Part shown: one piece after another, positions 52,736 to 61,096 of the stretch
How positions within the stretch are numbered: the stretch's first letter is position 1
How the letters are laid out: the number at the start of each line of letters is the position of its first letter
DNA from: Hyunsoonleella pacifica
GTDB taxonomy: Bacteria > Bacteroidota > Bacteroidia > Flavobacteriales > Flavobacteriaceae
Assembly: GCF_004310335.1 (NCBI RefSeq)
Contig: NZ_SIRS01000005.1
Coordinates: forward strand, 434,001-498,000
DNA length: 64,000 bases
Direction of reading: 5' to 3'
Notes under the pieces: model-generated
What the model saw: only the letters and a program-made list of their open reading frames with translations
What the model was told of the DNA's origin: nothing
The model's database searches: none
Translations under genes and position numbers: made by a program

Positions 52736-52742
52736 AAATTCT

Positions 52743-53609
52743 TTATCCTCTTCTTTTAAAATAACCCAATAGTTTTTTTACGTAGCTTTCATCTACACGA
52801 CAATCTATTGTTCCTGCTCCTGACCGTGAGAATGTTTCTTTATAATAGTTTACTTTATCTCTATAAAACCTCGAATAGTTTTGTCGTACTTTCTTAGACG
52901 TAGTATTAACCAACATTAACTCTCCTGTTTCTTCATCTTGCATTTGTACTACTCCAAGATTTGGAATGTCTTCTTCTCGTTTATCATAAATTCGGATGCC
53001 AGTTACATCGTGTTTACTAGACACAATTTTCATAGTACGTTCATAATCGTCTGCAATAAAATCAGAAAGCACAAATACAATGGCTTTTTTCTTCATTACA
53101 TTGGTTAAAAATTTCAATGCTTCGGCAATATTAGTTTGTTTACTCTCTGGCTCAAATTCTATCAACTCTCTTATAATACGAAGTACATGTGAGCGTCCTT
53201 TCTTTGGCGGGATATACAACTCTATCTGATCTGAAAATAAAATTAAACCTATTTTATCATTATTCTGAGTAGCTGAAAATGCTAGTGTTGCTGCAATTTC
53301 AGTAACTATTTCATTTTTAAATTGTTGCTGAGTACCAAATAATTCAGAACCCGAAATATCCACCATTAGCATCATAGTAAGTTCGCGCTCTTCTTCAAAC
53401 ACTTTTACATAAGGCTCATTGTATCTTGCTGTAACATTCCAATCTATACTCCTTACATCATCTCCAAATTGATATTGACGAACCTCGCTAAAAGTCATAC
53501 CACGCCCCTTAAAGGTAGAATGGTATTCTCCTCCAAAAATATGATCAGACAACCGCCGTGTCTTGATCTCAATTTTGCGTACTTTTTTTAGTAATTCTTT
53601 AGTATCCAT
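52743..53609 (-). CDS. DUF58 family protein of the Bat operon
   Basis: 288 residues, no membrane helix. The DUF58 core SDHIFGGEYHSTFKGRGMTFSEVRQY, DDVRSIDWNVTARYNEPYVKVFEEERELTMML is followed by a VWA-like half (DISGSELFGTQQQFKN, AIVFVLSDFIADDYE). DUF58 proteins are the usual partners of MoxR ATPases. 7 bases upstream of the 553-residue gene and 109 bases after moxR. Confidence 0.92.
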   Translation of the reverse strand: MDTKELLKKVRKIEIKTRRLSDHIFGGEYHSTFKGRGMTFSEVRQYQFGDDVRSIDWNVTARYNEPYVKVFEEERELTMMLMVDISGSELFGTQQQFKNEIVTEIAATLAFSATQNNDKIGLILFSDQIELYIPPKKGRSHVLRIIRELIEFEPESKQTNIAEALKFLTNVMKKKAIVFVLSDFIADDYERTMKIVSSKHDVTGIRIYDKREEDIPNLGVVQMQDEETGELMLVNTTSKKVRQNYSRFYRDKVNYYKETFSRSGAGTIDCRVDESYVKKLLGYFKRRG

Positions 53610-53611
53610 CT

Positions 53612-53646
53612 TTTCAGTTTGCAGTGTTCAGTATGCAGTTAGCAGT
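53612..53646. repeat. Array of five NNNCAGT heptamers between moxR and the DUF58 gene
   Basis: TTTCAGT, TTGCAGT, GTTCAGT, ATGCAGT, TAGCAGT run without gaps. Further CAGT words continue to about 53706 with looser spacing. On the mRNA strand these read ACTGNNN. Confidence 0.7.
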
Positions 53647-53718
53647 CCTAAATTAGCATTCAGTATAAGTTTTCAGTGGATTGAATACTGAAGACAAAGA
53701 CTGAATAATGCCGACTAT

Positions 53719-54723
53719 TTATGGTACCTCTATTTCGTTTACAATTTTGTTGATGATATCTTCTGAAGTTACGTTTTCAGCTTCTGCTTCATAGGTAATT
53801 CCTATTCTATGACGAAGTACATCATGAACCACAGCACGAACATCCTCTGGAATAACATAACCTCTACGCTTAATAAAGGCATAGCACTTCGCTGCAGTTG
53901 CTAAATTAATACTTCCACGAGGCGAAGCTCCAAAAGAAATTAATGGTTTTAAATCGGTAAGTCTATATTTTTCTGGGTAGCGCGTAGCAAATATGATATC
54001 TAAAATATATTTCTCAATCTTCTCATCCATGTACACCTCTCTTACTACTTCTTGAGCCGTTAATATCTGTTTTAGAGACACTACTGGGTTTACTTTTTCA
54101 AAGGCACCTTTCAAATTGGCACGAATAATCATTTGTTCTTCGTCCAGTTTGGGATAATCAATTACAGTTTTCAGCATAAAACGGTCAACTTGCGCTTCTG
54201 GTAACGGATAAGTTCCTTCTTGCTCTACTGGGTTTTGTGTTGCCATTACTAAAAATGGCTTATCTAATGTAAAAGTTTCATCTCCAATAGTAACTTGCTT
54301 TTCCTGCATAGCTTCTAATAAGGCTGATTGTACTTTCGCTGGTGCACGGTTTATCTCGTCTGCCAAAACAAAGTTTGCGAAAATTGGTCCTTTTTTAATA
54401 GAGAAATCGTTCTCCTTCATATTGTAAATTAGAGTACCTGTAACATCAGCAGGTAATAAATCTGGTGTAAACTGTATTCTACTAAAACTACCATCCACAG
54501 CTTGAGAAAGGGTGTTAATAGCCAAAGTCTTTGCTAATCCTGGCACACCTTCTAATAAAATATGACCGCGACCTAAAAGCCCTATAAGCAAACGTTCTAC
54601 CATGTGCTTTTGCCCAACAATAACTTTATTCATTTCTAAAGTCAGCAAATCAACAAATGCACTTTCCTTTTCTATCTTCTCGTTAATAGACTTAATATCA
54701 ATTGTACTCGTTTCTTTCATCAT
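53719..54723 (-). CDS. MoxR-family AAA+ ATPase
   Basis: 334 residues; the first of two adjacent ATG codons is used. Walker A GVPGLAKT (about 59-66), Walker B LADEINRAP, sensor ATQNPVEQEGTYPLPEAQVDRF, and a C-terminal lid. MoxR ATPases act as chaperones that activate partners bearing VWA domains. First gene of the Bat operon (moxR, DUF58, 553-residue protein, batA, batB, batC, batD, batE). Confidence 0.94.
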   Translation of the reverse strand: MMKETSTIDIKSINEKIEKESAFVDLLTLEMNKVIVGQKHMVERLLIGLLGRGHILLEGVPGLAKTLAINTLSQAVDGSFSRIQFTPDLLPADVTGTLIYNMKENDFSIKKGPIFANFVLADEINRAPAKVQSALLEAMQEKQVTIGDETFTLDKPFLVMATQNPVEQEGTYPLPEAQVDRFMLKTVIDYPKLDEEQMIIRANLKGAFEKVNPVVSLKQILTAQEVVREVYMDEKIEKYILDIIFATRYPEKYRLTDLKPLISFGASPRGSINLATAAKCYAFIKRRGYVIPEDVRAVVHDVLRHRIGITYEAEAENVTSEDIINKIVNEIEVP

Positions 54724-54962
54724 TTTTAAGTTTTAAACTCTACTTCTATGCTATTTTTTAGCGGAATGCAAATTGTTAAAATTTTTATTTTAATTCTGTT
54801 AAAAATAGGTTAAAAAAAATGGTAAAATAGGATGAATCCTGACTTTAACCAATTATTATGATAAGTTTATCTTAAATAAAATTATATCGTGAATAACTAT
54901 TAATTAATTCTTTTTACTCGGATTTGTTTTACTTGTATTTTAGAGACAATTAAACTATTAAA

Positions 54963-55715
54963 ATGAAGAAAACAGCTTTTATTACTGGCGCTACTAGCGG
55001 TATTGGGGAAGCCACAGCTTACGAATTTGCTAAACACGGTATCAGATTAGTACTTTGTGGTAGGAGATTAAACAGACTAAACACCATAAAAGAAGCCTTA
55101 GAACGATTAACCGATGTACATATTTTAAATTTTGATGTGCGTAATAGAGCTGAAACTTTAAATGCAATAAGTACACTCCCTGAAGATTTTAAACAGATTG
55201 ATATTCTTATAAATAATGCTGGAAACGCCCATGGCTTAGACCCTATTCAAGAAGGTAACTTAGATGATTGGGATGCCATGATGGATATAAATGTAAAGGG
55301 ATTGCTCTATGTGAGTAAAGCGATAATCCCACAGATGACAGCCAGAAAATCTGGGCACATTATTAATATAGGATCATCTGCAGGTAAGGAAGTGTACCCA
55401 AAAGGGAATGTATATTGCGGCAGTAAACACGCTGTTTTAGCAATTACGGAAGGTATGCGAGTAGATTTAAATCCGTTTGGAATAAAAGTAGGAGCTGTAA
55501 ATCCAGGACTGGTAGAAACTGAATTTTCTCAAGTACGATTTAAAGGTAAGAAACAAGCTGATAGTGTATACACTGGCTTTAAAGCTTTGCAAGCAAAAGA
55601 TGTAGCTGAAGTAATTTATTTTGCTGTATCGAGACCTCCACATGTTAACATAGCAGATGTTTTGATGTTTTGTACGGCACAGGCTAATAGTGTAACGGTT
55701 AAAAAAGAGTTTTAA
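54963..55715 (+). CDS. Short-chain dehydrogenase/reductase, YdfG-like
   Basis: 250 residues. TGATSGIGEATA (NAD(P) loop, 9-20), LCGRRLNRL (Arg suggests NADP), NNAGNAHG, and the active site Ser of IGSSAGKE with YCGSKHAV (Tyr-Lys). The pattern resembles YdfG, an NADP-dependent serine/3-hydroxy acid dehydrogenase. Its stop is followed immediately by the ATG of the SIR2-like gene. Confidence 0.9.
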   Translation: MKKTAFITGATSGIGEATAYEFAKHGIRLVLCGRRLNRLNTIKEALERLTDVHILNFDVRNRAETLNAISTLPEDFKQIDILINNAGNAHGLDPIQEGNLDDWDAMMDINVKGLLYVSKAIIPQMTARKSGHIINIGSSAGKEVYPKGNVYCGSKHAVLAITEGMRVDLNPFGIKVGAVNPGLVETEFSQVRFKGKKQADSVYTGFKALQAKDVAEVIYFAVSRPPHVNIADVLMFCTAQANSVTVKKEF

Positions 55716-56816
55716 ATGGCTAAAAATATCACGTATTTACTTGGAGCTGGCGCAAGTTTTAATGCTTTACCTTTGGTTGAAGATATACCTAGACGACTTG
55801 AAGGTTTCTCATACGCATTCCATATAAACAATTTTGATCATACAATTAAACATCAACAAAAATCAAATATAGCCGAACAACACTTATTTAGGTTTAAGAC
55901 AATTGACGAACAAAAGATAGAGTTCGAAAAGATTAAAAACTTTCACAGAGATATTCTTTGGTTAAAAGATGAATCTCGCAATCATACCAGTATTGATACT
56001 TTTGCCAAAAAGCTATACCTACAAGAAAATACTAGTGATTTAAAGAAACTAAAGTATATTTTGTCATGTTTTTTTATATATGAACAGACTTATTATTTTG
56101 ATAATAGATATGACAGTTTTTTTGCCTCAATATTAGAAAGTCTCACTGAAATACCTAATAATTTAAAAGTTTTATCTTGGAATTGTGACTCACAATTAGA
56201 AATAGCTTTTAGTAGATTCTCTAACACAACCATTAAAGAAAGTAGAGAAATTTTAAATATTTTTTCAAAGGGGAATAAGGTTGATTCTTCGAAAACAAAT
56301 CTTGTTGATGAGCTAAACATCTTTAAAATTAATGGAACCACAAGTATATTAGATAAGGAAAGTAAAAACTATAATTTGATTCTGGATTATAACATTGACA
56401 AAGTTAAACTTGTTTCAAGTTTTTTAGAGATTTATGGTAGTAGAACATTGTTTTCAACTCATGAACCTAATATGTCTTTTGCTTGGGAAAATTTTTATGA
56501 AGAATTGAAATTTTATAGTAATCTTCGAGATTCTATTGTAAATACAGATATACTAATAGTTATAGGGTATTCATTTCCATTCTTCAATAGAAAAATTGAT
56601 AAATTCATTTTGGATTCAATGGACAATTTGAAAAAGATATATGTGCAGGATCCATATAATGCTGAAGAAGTAATCGAAAAAATAAAAGAATTAAAACCAT
56701 GGCAAGAACAAGCCTCATCCTTTAATGGCTCAAGTCTAGAGACAACAACAGTGAACAAAATACAATTTAAACCTATAAAATTTGATAAACAATTTTTTAT
56801 ACCAATAGAATTTTAA
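55716..56816 (+). CDS. SIR2-like domain protein (candidate NAD-handling protein)
   Basis: 366 residues. TYLLGAGASFNALPLV (GAGAS, residues 10-14) is the NAD-binding start; VLSWNCDSQLEIAF (about 151-164) sits where SIR2-like proteins have TxNYDxLxE; KINGT (about 203-207) replaces the usual HG motif; TDILIVIGYSFPFFNRKIDK (about 276-295) is the GFS-type end. Together these fit the SIR2-like family used as NAD-degrading effectors in phage defence. The HG motif is NG here, so catalysis is uncertain. It abuts the SDR gene without a gap and precedes an AlbA_2-type gene. A defence role is inference. Confidence 0.65.
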   Translation: MAKNITYLLGAGASFNALPLVEDIPRRLEGFSYAFHINNFDHTIKHQQKSNIAEQHLFRFKTIDEQKIEFEKIKNFHRDILWLKDESRNHTSIDTFAKKLYLQENTSDLKKLKYILSCFFIYEQTYYFDNRYDSFFASILESLTEIPNNLKVLSWNCDSQLEIAFSRFSNTTIKESREILNIFSKGNKVDSSKTNLVDELNIFKINGTTSILDKESKNYNLILDYNIDKVKLVSSFLEIYGSRTLFSTHEPNMSFAWENFYEELKFYSNLRDSIVNTDILIVIGYSFPFFNRKIDKFILDSMDNLKKIYVQDPYNAEEVIEKIKELKPWQEQASSFNGSSLETTTVNKIQFKPIKFDKQFFIPIEF

Positions 56817-56824
56817 AAATAAGA

Positions 56825-56844
56825 TTCCTGCCTCCCCAGGAATG
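56825..56844. repeat. Short ATTCCTG...CAGGAAT palindrome
   Basis: 7-bp arms around CCTCCC, followed by GACAG, like widespread intergenic repeats of the type GATTCCTGCC...CAGGAATGAC. It covers the upstream ATG (56842) of the next gene, which argues for the ATG at 56851 as the true start. Confidence 0.55.
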
Positions 56845-56850
56845 ACAGCT

Positions 56851-57984
56851 ATGATCAACAAACGCCTTCTAATAAAACACCTTTTAGCTCATAATGATGA
56901 AAACAGTTTTTATGATAAAAAACGAAAAATAGACATCAGCCATAAAGAAGGTAAAGCTAAGTTTTTAAAACATATTTGTGCATTATCCAATAGTAACCCA
57001 AAAAACAATTCATACATCGTTATTGGTGTTGAAGATGAGGATAACAAAATTATTGGTGTAGACTTTTTTGATGATAGTAAAATTCAAAATCTTATTAATG
57101 CGTATTTAACTCATCCTCCTATTGTACAATATGAGAATATTCCTTTCCCTCATTTACCAGATGATAAAGTAATAGGTTTAGTAACTATTAGACCTACAGG
57201 TATACTAACCTCTTTGCGAAAAAATATATGGAAATATTATGGTGGTGCTGTATTTTTTAGAGATGGGAGTATGAGCATGCCCAAGGTATTTGAAAGCGAT
57301 ATTAAGGATGTGAATTCTAAAATTGTAGAAGCGATTGAAATAAATGCGCAAAACAATATAGAACATACTTTGGATGGCGTAATGGATTTTATGAATACCC
57401 GTAAAGACTTTAATGCCCAATACAAAGTGTTTAAAGAATATTTTGTGGTATGTTGGGCAGGACAAAAAAAGACTATTAAAAATGAAAAATTTTACTCAAG
57501 AGTAGATATTGAATTGATAAATGAACAGGTTCGTTTGTTTTTTTCTGCACTAGATGAAGTTTCTATAAAAATAACCGAGAACACATTTGAAATTATAGAG
57601 TTTGTTAATTTAGGATTCCAAAAAAGTTATAAGTATTATCCACTAGAAGAAACCATTATTAATTTTCAAGATAATGCTAACTATAATATTGAAACCAAAT
57701 TACTATTTGAGCCACCTCAATTTAATAAAAAAACATTACATCATATTTACAACACAAATAATGCGCTTTTAGAAAAATTAAAAAAAGGATTACGTTTAAC
57801 TGAAACCGAAACTTTGGATCTAAACAGTCTTCCTTCTACATATTTAATTTGTTATCTAAATGATTTTGAAGATGCTATTGATAGATTACAAGAGGTAAAA
57901 CCTTATTTAAAAACACAAAATAAAGACACCTATTTGCTATATAAAGAAGCCATGCGAATTTTAAGAAAAGTGAAGTACAATTAA
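56851..57984 (+). CDS. AlbA_2/Schlafen-type DNA-binding domain protein
   Basis: 377 residues from the ATG at 56851 (MINKRLLIKHLLAHNDENSF); an earlier ATG at 56842 falls in a repeat. The N-terminal part (about 5-140) matches the AlbA_2 domain: HKEGKAKFLKHICALSNSNP, SYIVIGVEDEDNKIIGVDFFDDSKIQNLI, PDDKVIGLVTIRPTG, GAVFFRDGSMS. The C-terminal 230 residues are helical, ending LLYKEAMRILRKVKYN. I recall this as a conserved flavobacterial gene often next to the SDR gene; here the SIR2-like gene lies between. Function unknown. Confidence 0.75.
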   Translation: MINKRLLIKHLLAHNDENSFYDKKRKIDISHKEGKAKFLKHICALSNSNPKNNSYIVIGVEDEDNKIIGVDFFDDSKIQNLINAYLTHPPIVQYENIPFPHLPDDKVIGLVTIRPTGILTSLRKNIWKYYGGAVFFRDGSMSMPKVFESDIKDVNSKIVEAIEINAQNNIEHTLDGVMDFMNTRKDFNAQYKVFKEYFVVCWAGQKKTIKNEKFYSRVDIELINEQVRLFFSALDEVSIKITENTFEIIEFVNLGFQKSYKYYPLEETIINFQDNANYNIETKLLFEPPQFNKKTLHHIYNTNNALLEKLKKGLRLTETETLDLNSLPSTYLICYLNDFEDAIDRLQEVKPYLKTQNKDTYLLYKEAMRILRKVKYN

Positions 57985-58046
57985 CATTTGTTAATAAATT
58001 TAACTCTAACTTAACATAAAACTGTCTCAAAACATAAAAAAAGCAG

Positions 58047-58118
58047 TACATTTGCACTGCTATTAATCATTTAATCAAACCTTGTGCTCCAAATCGAAAC
58101 AGAGTATCAAGGTTTTTT
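58047..58118 (+). ncRNA. Possible small transcript or detached terminator
   Basis: TACATTTG (58047-58054) matches the -7 box. It is followed by a hairpin with AACCTTG/CAAGGTT arms (58078-58084, 58108-58114), inner TGCTC/GAGTA pairs, and a T run to 58118. This could be a roughly 55-base RNA, or only the terminator of the AlbA_2 gene. The box lies inside GCAGT/ACTGC arms, and no TTG is upstream. Confidence 0.3.
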
Positions 58119-58178
58119 CTTTATTAAGGTCCAATTATTTTTGTAAATATTAGAGTGTAGATATAATTAAATACCCAA

Positions 58179-58514
58179 TTACTTCTTCAGTTCTAACTTC
58201 TCAGCAAAATAATCGCAAAAATCTTTCATTGTAGCCGTCATTTTTTCATCTTGTGTTGCCCGATTAAATGTATTAGCCATAGCTACAAGAGTTTGATGGA
58301 AAAATATTTTCATATCATCAACCGGCATATCTTTAGTCCATAAATCGATACGTAGCATTTCTTTGGCTTTATCATCCCAAACAGATAGCATCATTGCTTT
58401 TGCTTCAGCATTAGTTATACCTCCATCTTGTGCAGTCCAAAATAGCTTTTCTGGCACACGATTTTCATCTAGTTCAACATTCAACTCTATCTTTGATTGT
58501 ATTGTTTTTGCCAT
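58179..58514 (-). CDS. gldC: Gliding motility protein GldC
   Basis: 111 residues, soluble. Characteristic text: SKIELNVELDENRVPEKLFWTAQDGG, MLSVWDDKAKEMLRIDLWTKDMPVDDM, HQTLVAMANTFNRATQDEKM. GldC supports gliding in flavobacteria, though loss only weakens it. The start overlaps the gldB stop by one base. Confidence 0.95.
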   Translation of the reverse strand: MAKTIQSKIELNVELDENRVPEKLFWTAQDGGITNAEAKAMMLSVWDDKAKEMLRIDLWTKDMPVDDMKIFFHQTLVAMANTFNRATQDEKMTATMKDFCDYFAEKLELKK

Positions 58515-59476
58515 TATTTACGTGGTTTAAACTTAGAATTATTAAAAATATCCTGTGGTTGTGTTTGCAGCATTTTCTTTAAAGAAATAGTATTGTTTTT
58601 CATATATGCTCTTACTATTTGCCAGCCTATGTACTGACCAATACGTCCAGGAGAATTAGTATCTATTTCTTCTAAATAAAATTTACTAAAAGGAGCGGAA
58701 TTTATAAATCTATTCGGCAACTTACCATCAGTGCTATAAAGTAACTCTCGCTCTACAAAATAACGCCAAATATAATGTTCATTTGTTCTCGCCCAATCTA
58801 GCTCTTCATTTGTATATCCAATGCGTTGAGCTTCTGTTTTGTTTGGCACCATTACATCTTTAAAATAAAGCTGCTTTCCAAAATAAATCATTTCACTCAA
58901 TAAGGTTTTTCTCTGAGGCTGATATATATACCTTTTTGAATACTCCTTAGCCATATCTACTACAATCAAATCATCCTGAAAATCACGTTTTATAAAATTC
59001 TGAATACCTTCGTAGAAATAATGTTCTTTTCCTAAATATGTATCCAGAGCTATTAGCGCAATAGTATCAGTAATAATTACCTTATTTCTGTAATCTACAT
59101 TTGAAGTTGTTGTAATAATGCGCGGTGGTTTAAATTCAGGAAAATAATATTTTAAATGATTAAATAAAGTTTCTATCTCAAGTTCAATATCATCAAGTCT
59201 TTGAAATTTTTCTCCTATTTCCCTTACTAATTCTTGTTGCAGCGTATCATTCATTTTGGTTATCCAAAACGAATCTTCATACTTCCCTGAAAACATAAAC
59301 GGATAAGCTTGCTTTATTTTAGGCAAATCACTCTCTTTAGCATTTCCGAAAAATTGATCAAAACGCTCAACAGCAATATCAATATTTATATCGGCAATGG
59401 CCTTTTCTTGTTTGTTTTCATCCTTACATGAAAATATAAGAATAGTAACAAAAACAGCAAACAATATATTTTTCAT
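58514..59476 (-). CDS. gldB: Gliding motility lipoprotein GldB
   Basis: 320 residues. The lipoprotein signal (MKNILFAVFVTILIFSC) gives Cys17. The body includes VERFDQFFG, FPEFKPPRIITTTSNVDYRN, IALDTYLGKEHYFYEGIQNF, EMIYFGKQLYFKDVMVPNK and IGQYIGWQIVRAYMKNN, the GldB pattern (with a remote DUF2268-like peptidase look). GldB is required for gliding. Divergent from nadE, as in other flavobacteria (gldC-gldB next to nadE). Confidence 0.95.
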   Translation of the reverse strand: MKNILFAVFVTILIFSCKDENKQEKAIADINIDIAVERFDQFFGNAKESDLPKIKQAYPFMFSGKYEDSFWITKMNDTLQQELVREIGEKFQRLDDIELEIETLFNHLKYYFPEFKPPRIITTTSNVDYRNKVIITDTIALIALDTYLGKEHYFYEGIQNFIKRDFQDDLIVVDMAKEYSKRYIYQPQRKTLLSEMIYFGKQLYFKDVMVPNKTEAQRIGYTNEELDWARTNEHYIWRYFVERELLYSTDGKLPNRFINSAPFSKFYLEEIDTNSPGRIGQYIGWQIVRAYMKNNTISLKKMLQTQPQDIFNNSKFKPRK

Positions 59477-59520
59477 AAAAATCTAAACGCTCTAAATTTT
59501 TATAAATTGAGAGTATAGGT

Positions 59521-59528
59521 TATTTTTG
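59521..59528 (+). promoter_or_regulatory. Putative -7 box (TATTTTTG) of nadE
   Basis: Matches TAnnTTTG 40 bases before the ATG at 59568. The nearest TTG (59507) is only 11 bases upstream, so the -33 element is not clear. Confidence 0.4.
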
Positions 59529-59567
59529 TTTGCAAAGGTAGTATTATCATATTTAATTTCCCCTGCT

Positions 59568-60356
59568 ATGCAAACAGAAAAAGTTGTAAATCATATTGTA
59601 AACTGGTTAAAAGAATACGCTACAAATGCTGGTGTTAATGGTTTTGTAGTTGGTATTTCTGGAGGTATTGACTCTGCTGTTACTTCAACTCTTGTTGCAA
59701 AAACTGGTTTAAAAGTGTTATGTATTGAAATGCCTATTCATCAAGCCACAAGTCATGTTTCCCGAGCCCATGAACACATAGCTCAACTTAAAAAACGTTT
59801 TAATAATGTTGATGATACACGTGCTGACTTAACTCCTGTTTTTGAAGAGTTTAAAACCGAAGTGCATCTAGACGGAGACCAAACTACAGTTGATATGGCT
59901 TTAGCGAACACTAGAGCTCGTTTACGAATGACAACACTTTACTACTATGCGGGTTTATACGGTTTATTAGTAGCTGGCACTGGTAATAAAGTTGAAGATT
60001 TTGGTGTTGGTTTCTATACTAAATATGGAGATGGTGGTGTAGATTTAAGTCCGATTGCTGATTTATTAAAATCTCAAGTATACCAACTTGGCAAGTTTTT
60101 AAAAGTGCCAGATACTATTATTAATGCTGCACCAAGTGATGGTTTGTTTGGTGATGCTAGAAGTGACGAAGACCAAATAGGTGCTTCTTATCCTGAATTA
60201 GAATGGGCTATGAAAATGGATGATGAAGGAAAAACTGAAAGCAATTTTTCGGGTCGAGAAAAAGAAGTTTTTAAAATATACAAGCGCTATAATACTAATA
60301 ATAAGCATAAGATGATTCCTATTCCTATTTGCGAAATCCCTAGTGATTTAATGTAA
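59568..60356 (+). CDS. nadE: NAD synthetase, ammonia-dependent
   Basis: 262 residues from the ATG at 59568, the usual family length; a TTG at 59526 would lie in the promoter box. ATP pyrophosphatase loop GISGGIDSAVT, then GTGNKVEDFGVGFYTKYGDGGVDLSPI and KSQVYQLGKFL. It amidates nicotinate adenine dinucleotide to NAD. No glutaminase domain. Confidence 0.95.
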   Translation: MQTEKVVNHIVNWLKEYATNAGVNGFVVGISGGIDSAVTSTLVAKTGLKVLCIEMPIHQATSHVSRAHEHIAQLKKRFNNVDDTRADLTPVFEEFKTEVHLDGDQTTVDMALANTRARLRMTTLYYYAGLYGLLVAGTGNKVEDFGVGFYTKYGDGGVDLSPIADLLKSQVYQLGKFLKVPDTIINAAPSDGLFGDARSDEDQIGASYPELEWAMKMDDEGKTESNFSGREKEVFKIYKRYNTNNKHKMIPIPICEIPSDLM

Positions 60357-60359
60357 GTG

Positions 60360-60391
60360 TTGTAATATCAATATTTTTTTTAGTATTTTTG
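60360..60391 (+). promoter_or_regulatory. Consensus promoter and structured leader start of the response regulator gene
   Basis: TTG (60360-60362), 21 bases, TATTTTTG (60384-60391): full consensus. Transcription would begin near 60397, giving a leader of about 73 bases with a GGG/CCC mini-hairpin (around 60398-60410) and a perfect 7-bp hairpin GCTATGA/TCATAGC (around 60420-60452). Confidence 0.6.
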
Positions 60392-60469
60392 TGCATTGGG
60401 GCATATTCCCTAACCTTACGCTATGATTCTCTCAAAAAAAAACCGTCATAGCTAATAAAACCCTAAGAT

Positions 60470-61096
60470 ATGATTAAATTATTGATAGCGGACCCTCATC
60501 CTATTATCAGAAAAGGACTTGAGCATTTGTTTTCCGCTTCTTCTGACATTGAAATTGTTGGGAGTGTTGACAACGGCGAAGCCGTATTAGAATTTCTGAA
60601 AAAGGAATCAGTTGATGTACTTCTCTCTGAAATTGATTTACCTAAACTTAATGGATTAACTGTTTTAAGACATTTAAAATCTGACTTCCCTGACATTAAA
60701 GCATTAATGCTTAGTGCACAGCCAGAAAATGTTTATGGTTTTAACTCCATTAAAGCAGGTGCTTCTGGTTACATTTCAAAAAATGAAAATGTAATTACCA
60801 TAAATGAAGCTGTAACAAAAGTACATAATGGAGGGATTCATTTAAGTAACGAACTAACTCAAGAGTTAGCTTTTGGTACTAGAACAAACAAAAACGGTAG
60901 GTTCTTTAAAAAACTATCCACTAGAGAAACAGAAGTTTTAAAACTTTTGGCTATTGGAAAGAAAAACAAAGAAGTTTCTAAAGAATTAAACATTAACGAG
61001 AAAACAGTAAGTACTTACAAAGCTCGTTTAATGAAAAAGCTGAAAGTTGACAACTTAGTAGATTTAGTAAATCAGGCTAAGTTTTTAGACTTATAG
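60470..61096 (+). CDS. NarL/FixJ-type response regulator with atypical receiver
   Basis: 208 residues: receiver (1-118) and LuxR-type helix-turn-helix (about 140-205: KKLSTRETEVLKLLAIGKKNKEVSKELNINEKTVSTYKARLMKK). The receiver departs from the rule: the acidic pair is Asp8-Pro9 (ADPHP) and the phospho-acceptor position is Glu54 (SEIDLP), while Ser82 and Lys104 are kept. Glu can mimic phosphate, so activity may be constitutive or controlled by other means. Its end overlaps the dnaG end by 6 bases. Confidence 0.9.
   Translation: MIKLLIADPHPIIRKGLEHLFSASSDIEIVGSVDNGEAVLEFLKKESVDVLLSEIDLPKLNGLTVLRHLKSDFPDIKALMLSAQPENVYGFNSIKAGASGYISKNENVITINEAVTKVHNGGIHLSNELTQELAFGTRTNKNGRFFKKLSTRETEVLKLLAIGKKNKEVSKELNINEKTVSTYKARLMKKLKVDNLVDLVNQAKFLDL

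Noticed and set aside
56842-56850. ATG at 56842 as start of the AlbA_2-type gene
   Set aside because: Lies in the right arm of a palindromic repeat; the ATG at 56851 gives the expected MINKRLLIK start.
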